Shown here one piece after another: positions 57,097 through 64,000 of a stretch of DNA of 64,000 nucleotides. The notes under the pieces were generated by a model, which worked only from the letters and a program-made list of their open reading frames with translations, did no database searches and was not told the DNA's origin. A program made the position numbers and the translations under genes. This DNA comes from Viola odorata (taxonomy: Eukaryota > Streptophyta > Magnoliopsida > Malpighiales > Violaceae): positions 25,778,579 through 25,842,578 of the forward strand of contig OY829542.1 of the NCBI GenBank assembly GCA_963691705.1, in the 5' to 3' direction. Position 1 is the stretch's first letter; each line of letters begins with the position of its first letter.

Positions 57097-57269
57097 CACG
57101 TGTCCATTTCTTCCAGCGCTACATGCTAGCGTGCTCGAGTACTTTACCTAAACCGAGGCGTTGTAGCGCTTTTCTAGGATTGTACTCATTGCCTGAGTCT
57201 GTTCCTTATGCCGCTTCCACGCAACGACTGTGGCATTCATCATTTCGTTCGATCATTAGGGTTATAAAA
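57097..57269 (+). promoter_or_regulatory. Promoter of antisense gene Y (F)
   Basis: CACGTG (57097-57102) and TATAAAA (57263-57269), with the conserved TTTTCAGAGCATTTAATGCT at about 57039. The arrangement is the same as in D. Confidence 0.65.
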
Positions 57270-57437
57270 CCCAATATTTATTCTTTTCCCTTTTATTTTA
57301 TCATCCCACTTTCTCATATTTTCTTTTAGCCGTCTTATTTTCTCCCCACTATTCAAGGCTCTTTGAAGTGCTTTTCTCTGAAGGTATTTCCTTTCTCCTC
57401 CATCGTCTTCTTCATCTTTTAATTCTTTAATTCTGCC

Positions 57438-59791
57438 ATGGCTAAGACTCGTCGTACTGAGTCGAAATCTATCGATGTGAAAGGGATGGATATTACGGCT
57501 AGTGTTATCACATCTGAGGCCGCTCTCCGTGAGCATTTGGCCACCCATAATGCTGATATTCCTGATGATTATAAAACCACTGTTGCCCCTGAGTCACTAC
57601 ATTTGAACAACATTTTGACGGGCAATCGTAGGGTCATGTATGCGCAAATGTTCCGTTATGGCTTCCGGTTTCCCATTGACTCTTTTGTCAAAGAATTGCT
57701 TGTTGTCGGCGATCTGAATCCGGCCCAACTATCCCCAAATGCATATTGTTGTGTTTATGCTTTTCTGGAACTTTGCAAATACAAAGGGATTACTTCCCCT
57801 TCCCTTCTACTGCTTAAATCTCTTTTTAAGCTGATGAAATACTGGGGGGTGATAACGATATCGCCTTGTTTTGACGATGACTCTCTGAAGTCTTTTACTT
57901 GGAAACTCCTCCATATCGAGTCTTCCGTTGATGCCTGGAAAAAGGAGTTTTTTGTGATAGATCTTCCTGGAGATCTTGGTTCCTGGTGGCGATCTGGGTT
58001 TAACCAAAACGTGGATGACAACGTCTGGAGCCGACCAGGGACCCTTCCGAAACGTGAACAATACTGGTTAAACACATTGCTCAAACTGGAAATCAGCGTT
58101 CACATTCGTCAAGTGGCTTGTAGAATGGACATTCAATCTTGTGTTGAACATGAGTGTCGCGTTGCTCCTTTCTTTGTTATCGCTGATACTAATGCTGACG
58201 TTATTTTGTGCTTTCGCAACGACGGATCCCAACTATAAACCTGAGAGCGTAAGGAGACGCTTGAAAAGGGCTCAAGGGAGAGAAGAAAAAGAGAGAACTA
58301 CTTCCACGGAAGCAACTGATAACCCCACCGATCTTCCAGCTACTTCCGCTACTCTTGTTCAAGTTTCCTCTTCTTCGGCCGGTGTGGGGGATCCTGACAT
58401 TCCTTCAGGCGTTCCCCTTGTGACCATCGCTGCTCCTCCTGCCCAGCCTTCTTCTTCTTCCAAGGCTCCTAAGGCCATTGCCAAAGGAAAAAATAAGAGA
58501 AAAACGAGAAGTGTCGCCGCTCTTACCCCTTCTCTGGACGCGGCAGGTTCTGCAGAAGCACCTCCTCCCAATGCTGTTACGGTAAGGGTGCCTTTTAGCC
58601 ATGATATGCTACATTTCAATGTCTGCCGCCATTTGATTTCTTTTTTCTATATTTCATATCGCGTTCTTGGCAGGATACTATCGTTGTCGCTACCTCCGCT
58701 CCTCCCTTAGTCGATATGAATACATGCTGACGGGCTCAAAGAAGAGACAGCGGCCGGAAGAGGAGGGCAGAAATCCATCCTCCTCTACCACCGGGATGGG
58801 GAATAGACCTGCGGATGGGTTTGACTCTACGGCTGTTCCCTAGGGAGGGAATCCGTCAGAATATTTAGAGAGCTTAGGCACAGGCGAGACTTTCGGGGTT
58901 TCGCCCAATTCTTTTGGTGGTCCTGTTCACGCATATTCCTCCAACATGGGATATCAGGAGGTTATGCCAGATTTTTCAGGCTATCAGCCTCATGGCGCTT
59001 ATTTTGCTCCAGGAGGTTCGTCCACACAAGCTCGCCCTCCTTTTCCTCTAGCCTTCGTTCCTTCAAGCATCCCCCTATCGGCCCGTTATGGCGAAGGAGG
59101 TACCACCTTTAACTTTGTGGCGGATCTTAGTCCGATAAGTGGGGCCGTTACTGTGACCCATCAAGTTGGACTGTACGATCTGCGTAACACTGGTCTAGCG
59201 GCACTGGGGGGTGACGGCTCGGATGAGGTTACGGCTTTGCTGGCTTCCCAAGTATTGGCGTCTGCGACAGAACGGGAAGCCTTCCTTTCCAGGCCCGGGG
59301 TTGACAGGGTGAACTCACTACGCTCCAACCTTTTTACAAATATGATGCAGTTCCATTACTGGGCGGAGGAAGCGCAGCGTCAGGCTGCTTCTCTTTCCTC
59401 CTCCTTAGAAGAATTAGCACGAGAGCGGAATGAGAAGAAAAAGTTACTGGAGGAGCGTACGGACTTATTGCTGGCTCACCAGGAGCAGAAAGAAGAACAG
59501 TCTGTCGCCTTGGCAGCGGAGAGGGCCAAAGTTACTGCCTTGGAGAGTGAGAAATCATCCTTGGCCAAGGAGAAAGCTGCCCTAGAGGAAGAGTCAGCCG
59601 ATAGGAGCCTGTGGCACGTTGAGCAGACTGCCGCTATTTTGGTCGCTTGCTTTGAAGAAGTCCACGGGGTCGACGCGTACAAACCCGATGAGGTCACTGC
59701 CGCTTTCAAATGAAGATCTGGCCACCTTAATGAGGAGGGCTTTCGCCGAGCTAAAGCGGCAGGCTGGAAACGGAGGCACCCTAAAGGTTGA
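57438..59791 (+). pseudogene. Antisense gene Y of element F
   Basis: It begins MAKTRRTESKSIDVKG. Residues 1-235 include QMFRYGFRFPIDSFVKEL and LSPNAYCCVYAFLELCKYKG (Transposase_28-like). The first intron (about 58157-58222) matches D's, but both splice ends are changed (GT to AT at the donor, AG lost at the acceptor). The second intron (58582-58673) keeps GT-AG. Exon 2 is Ser/Ala-rich with a basic patch (KGKNKRKTR). Exon 3 holds several stops (58728-58860), then an open part (58946 onward) with a strong charged coiled coil (ERNEKKKLLEERTDLLLAHQ and following). A TGA at 59711-59713 replaces a codon open in D, and the original stop is at 59789-59791. Confidence 0.6.
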
Positions 59792-60334
59792 CGTGCTTCG
59801 AGGCTTTGCCACTCTTTCCTTAGTGATCAGGCGTCACTAAATTTTGTTATTATTTTGACCACCAAAGTTTGTAGCCCCCTTTAAACATTTCGATGTGTTC
59901 AAGCAACTTTTATTGCTGACTTTCCTTTATTTAGTTGCCTCTTTGCAAACTCCTTTGGCGTTATCTTCGCCATGTTTTCCCAATGCGCTTACTTTTCCGA
60001 ACAGATCCTTAGCGTTCCCACCAAAATTACAGAATTTGGTATTGGGTTAACTTTCTCGGTAAGCCTGGCGATATCTCTGCTTACGACATCCTCACTCCTT
60101 CCGCTGCCCAAAAAGTATTCTGCGCATTATTAATTGTAAATCATTAGTAACAAAAACACATTACGAGGGATAGTAATTACCCATAGGAGCCTTTTCGCTG
60201 CCATCATAGGGCGTTACCCTAGAACCCGCGGGAATCGCTTTCGCTATCAGCTCTATACTTCACCAGGGATTACACATCTGGTTACTAGCCGAGATTTCGC
60301 GATTCTCTGCGTTTCCCTGTTTTCACGATCGGCC
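59792..60334. other. Spacer downstream of gene Y in F
   Basis: Non-coding, homologous in part to 29798-30639 of element D. No gene is seen. Confidence 0.5.
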
Positions 60335-60780
60335 CTTAAAGTGCCTCGTCTTAGTGAGCTGTCGGATCGGGACGACTATCACAAGGCTAGGGAATTTTCA
60401 CTTTTGGGCGTTGCCCTCGAGTCTAGAACCGTGTCCTTACTTAATGACTTAGCTGTAGCAGCCCAGTCGTTAAGATAGGATTCTTGTTTCTAGAACGGAG
60501 TTTCTATTTCTTTGGGGTGTGCCTCGTCTTGCTGGGTCGTCTCCACGAGAACGGTCAGTACAAGAAAAGGACTTTTCACTCCCAAAGATACCGGGTGGTG
60601 CCCTCACTTAATGAGCCATCTGATCAAGATCGGTCATCACAAGGATAGGACTTTTCACCCCTGGGGGCGTCCAGGATCTTTCAATCCGACGCTAATTCAA
60701 GGTATGGTGGGTAGTGCCCTCACTTAATGGGTCATCTGATCAAGACCGGCCATCACAAGGATAGGACTTTTCACTTCCCC
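60335..60780. repeat. Imperfect tandem repeats between pol and antisense genes (F)
   Basis: Three to four diverged units share TGCC(C)TC(A/G)(C/T)TTA(A/G)TG(A/G)G(C/T)C, ATCACAAGGATAGGACTTTTC and GGGGGCGTCC-like blocks. The last two units are the most alike (about 60600-60680 and 60715-60775). They are homologous to the block at 30640-31135. Confidence 0.72.
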
Positions 60781-60891
60781 AGAATACCCCCTTTTTTATC
60801 TGCACAAAGGCAACCACAAACTTCCACGAAAGCTCTCTCATCGAGCGTTAGTCATGGTTAGGGTTGACATAAATCAAAGGTGCAGATAAAA

Positions 60892-63800
60892 TCAAATTCT
60901 AGAGTAATATAACTTCAAGCGAGCGATATTCCAAGAGTTGGATAAGGGTGTACCATCGAGAGTCTCCAGATGATAGGCTCCTTTCCCGACAATGTGGGTG
61001 ACGCGATATGGTCCATCCCAGTTTGGACTGAGTTTTCCCATGCATTGCCCTGCCGCTCGCTTGTCTCTGAGCACCAGGTCACCGGCTTTCAGCAACCGTT
61101 CTTTGACGCGCATGTTATGATAACGGGCCATCTTTCGTTTGTAATGTTGCGTTTTCAGAAGGACTTCCTCTCGGACTTTGGTAACGCGTCCAGGTTAGCT
61201 CGTAACCTTTCCTCATTCAGTTCCTCCCGAAAGTAAGCCACCCGTAGGCTTATGGTTCCAATTTCCACCGGTGTAACGGCTTCGGTCCCAAAGGCCAACG
61301 CTAAAGGTGTTTCTCCGGTGGTAGTCTTAACGGTCATGCGGTACGCCCACATCACGTATGGTAGCTCATCAGCCCATTTCTTTTTAGACCCTTCTAGGTT
61401 TTTCTTGATGCCGCTAAGGATGCTCTGATTGGTTACTTCCGTCTGTCCATTAGTTTGCGGATGAGCCACGGAGGAAAAGAGTTGCTCGATTCCAAATTCT
61501 GAGCACTGGTCTTTGAAGAACTGGCTGGTGAACTGCGTTCCATTATCGCTGATAAGGACACGAGGTACGCCAAACCTCATGATAACTTGATATTTTAAGA
61601 AACGCCAAGTTTTTTCTGCTGTGATTGTGGCGACCGCTTCAGCTTCCGCCCACTTAGTGAAATAGTCTACCGCCACTATTACAAATTTCAGTTGAGACCT
61701 TGCCTTTGGGAATGGACCTAGGATATCGATCCCCCATTTGGCAAAAGGACAAGGGGCGATAATTTCAGATATTTCAGTGGCAGGTCGCCGAGGAATTTTG
61801 GCAAACTCCTGCCACTTAGGACAAGTCTACACATAGTCGTGGCAATCTCTTCGGATGGTGGGCCAGTAGAATCCGGATCGAAAGACCTGTGCCGCCAGGG
61901 TACCGCCTGACACGTGCATACCAGATACCCCCTCATGGATTTCGCGCAAGGTGTGAAGGCCCTCTTGCTCAGTTATACATTTGGCGGCAGGGTGAGAAAA
62001 ACACCTTCGAATTAGATCCCCGTCATAGTACGTACAGCGAGCTGCCTGTCTCAGTACCTTCTTCTTTTCAGCGGTATCCTCAGGCAGTTCCTCGTGTTTC
62101 AAGTATTTGATTACGGGAATTCGCCAGTCGCTCTCACGCTCCTCCACACATAAAGACGCTTGCTCTTCCATGAAGGATGATACCGATAGCTCACGATAAT
62201 ATACGCCTTTGGGTATGGATGCTTCCGGATTCGCAGCCATTTTGGCTAGATTGTCAGCTTCAGCGTTTTCCTCCCTGGGGATATGCTCGAAGCTGATTTG
62301 CATGCCCTCTTTCTTTATTTCCAACAATTCTCGCTTTACTTTGGCGAGATATTGAATCATGATGGGTTCCCGGGCCTGAGAGTGCCCCAAGACCTGGTCA
62401 ATTATCAACTTGGAATCACCACAGATTTTTAGACGCAGGTCTCCTGTTCTTCCGGTATCGTGCCTCCCTTTAGAAGAAAATCCTTTCCCTATTCTGAGTC
62501 CGGCTAGCAATGCCTCATACTCTGCCGCGTTATTAGATAACGGCTGTAGGATTCGAATGACGTATCGTATTTGCATATCGTGCGGCCCATTTATAAAGAT
62601 TCCAGCTCCAGCCAGCTCTTGGTTTTGGCTCCATCCACATGGACGATCCAGAGGTCCGTGTAGGTTTCCGGAAACGGGAGATCCATATCGCCCCATTCCG
62701 CTTCAGGTACGCCGTTCAAAGGATCTTCTGTAAAGGTACATTCAACTATGAAATTAGCCAGGATTTGAGCCTTTACGGACGGTCGAGACTGATACCTCAA
62801 TCCATATTTTTCTAGTTCAAGCGCCCAGATCAACATTCTTCCGGAAGATTCAGGCTTTCGAAATATTCTTTTCAGAGGTTGGTCTGTGAGTACGATAACG
62901 GAATAAGACTGAAAATATCGATCCATTTTGCGGGTGGCTTGTATAAGAGTGAACGCTATCTTTTCGATTCGGGCGTATCGCAACTCCACATCCTTTAGGA
63001 CGTGGCTCACAAAATAGACCGGGCGATGAGAGTGGTTATCATCGCGAACGAGGATGGCACTGACCACTTCATCCGCGGCGCCAAGATACAAATATAAGGT
63101 ATCGCCTGCTTCGGGTCTCGTCAATAGTAGGTCAGACGATAGGTAATCCTTTAGCCCGATAAATGCCTCCTCACATTCCGGGGTCCACCAGAACGAGGCT
63201 TTCTTGCGTATGACTTTGAAAAAAGGGAGACACTTCTCTCCTTGCTTGGAAATGAATCACCCAAGGGCGATGACTCGCCCAGTTAGCCTTTGCACTTCTT
63301 TGATGGTTCTTGGCGATATCATGTCTTGTATGGCTTTAACCTTTAAAGGGTTAGGCTGGATACCTTTTTGGCTGACCACGTAGCCTAGAAATTTTCCTGT
63401 TTGAAATGCAAACATGCATTTTCGGGGATGTAACTTCATGCGATACCTTTTCATTACGTCGAAGACTTCCTTCAAGTCCCGCAGGTGATCTTGAAAGCTC
63501 GCGCTTTTCACCAATATATCATCAACGTACGCTTCCACATTCCTCCCTATTTGTTCTTCGAATATCTTGTTGGCCATACGTTGGAACGTCGCCCCGGCGT
63601 TTTTCAACCCAAACGACATCGCCGCATAGCAGTATGTGGCCTTTGGAGTGAGAAACACAGTCTTTTCTTCATCTTCTAGGGCCATGGGGATCTGATGGTA
63701 CCCAGAGTTGGCGTCCAGTGAGCTTAAATAAGCGTACCCAGCGGTCTGATCAACTAACTGATCTATGCGAGGAAGCGGGTAGCAATCCTTAGGGCAGACA

Positions 63801-64000
63801 TCATTTAAATCGGTGAAGTCGATGCACATGCGCCAATCCCCATTGGGCTTAGGGACAAGGACAGGGTTCGCTAGCCAGGTGGGATATTGAACTTCGCAGA
63901 TAAACCCTGCGTCAAGAAGCTTTGCTACCTCCTTATCTACAGCTAACGCCTTTTCATTAGAGAACGCACGTCGCTTTTGCTGTACCGGCCTGGCATCTGG
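60892..64000 (-). pseudogene. pol: Element F pol (RT to integrase), right part outside window
   Basis: In element sense, from the right edge: RT (63829-63257; MCIDFTDLNDVCPKDCYPLP, catalytic YVDD in AYVDDILVKS) and the connection and first RNase H (63124-62800). A Tat-type second RNase H follows (about 62690-62380; HVDGAKT, NNAAEYEALLAGLRIG, CGDSKLIIDQ). The integrase zinc finger is at about 61990-61800. The integrase core (61676-61155) has VDYFTKWAEAEA, SDNGTQFTSQFF and QTNGQTEVTN. The C-terminal part (61131-60892; LSPNWDGPYRVTHIVGKGAY, ending KLYYSRI) is intact. Stops near 63260 (CGA to TGA type) and 61830 (CAG to TAG type) and a few frame changes disable it. It would encode the enzymes that replicate and insert the element. 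Confidence 0.85.

Larger units (their letters stand above)
51325..64000 (-). mobile_element. Element F: Tat/Retand-like element with antisense gene cassette, runs off right edge
   Basis: The 3' LTR (element sense) lies at 51325-51854; pol runs on the minus strand from beyond 64000 to about 60892. Between them are four plus-strand genes (Z 52832, W 53688, X 54581, Y 57438). The same layout is found in element D. F is younger looking: Z is intact, X and Y have few stops, and pol has only scattered stops (several are CAG to TAG or CGA to TGA type). The gag and 5' LTR are outside the window, so a target duplication cannot be checked. Confidence 0.88.

Noticed and set aside
54581..59791. Genes X and Y as retroviral envelope genes
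   Set aside because: They are antisense to gag-pol, have no signal peptide or membrane segment, and show a Transposase_28-like domain plus coiled coil.
1..64000. Endogenous pararetrovirus or tRNA/rRNA genes
   Set aside because: No movement or coat protein domains and no cloverleaf or rRNA-like sequence were found; all RT domains are linked to gypsy-type integrase and LTRs.

Overview
The window is plant nuclear DNA, probably from a large-genome eudicot, and consists almost entirely of nested transposable elements. I see no host protein gene, rRNA, tRNA or CRISPR. The plant assignment rests on the element types: a CRM-like Ty3/gypsy element whose pol frame runs into its 3' LTR, Tat/Retand-like Ty3/gypsy elements with a second RNase H, a MuDR-type transposase with a SWIM zinc finger, and bZIP/G-box promoter motifs.

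Layout. (1) 1-351 is the 3' end of an LTR (family alpha). (2) About 352-13194 is a minus-strand MULE transposon. It is split by a nearly complete plus-strand CRM-like element (1499-8324, 933-bp LTRs, target duplication GTAAG) and by a 2.4-kb solo LTR (9961-12333, duplication CACTG). (3) 13195-13337 is a Tat-type gag fragment. (4) 13338-48009 is a non-autonomous CRM-like element (A, duplication GCCTT). Its body carries two more LTRs, and its 3' LTR is split by about 28 kb of later insertions: LTR B pieces, a second non-autonomous element (C), and inside C a minus-strand Tat/Retand-like element (D, 20857-43101, duplication TCCCT). D holds a solo LTR and a partly duplicated pol. (5) 48010-51324 is a patchwork of LTR fragments and a possible MITE end. 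(6) 51325-64000 is a second, better preserved Tat/Retand-like element (F), minus strand, running off the right edge.

The most interesting content is in D and F. Between the end of pol and the 3' LTR each carries about 7-8 kb of genes on the opposite strand. There are four transcription units in the same order in both copies, named here Z, W, X and Y. In F all four have a TATA-like box. X and Y have introns at matching places, an N-terminal domain resembling Pfam Transposase_28 (putative gypsy-type transposon), and a C-terminal coiled coil. Z is an intact 125-residue helical protein with no family I recognise. Pol and the antisense genes converge on a block of imperfect tandem repeats. The LTRs carry paired TGACGTCA boxes upstream of a TATA box.

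Four different LTR elements in the window share the same unusual primer-binding site, TGGTAGCGGAGC. The five confirmed target-site duplications allow the order of several insertions to be read directly from the sequence.
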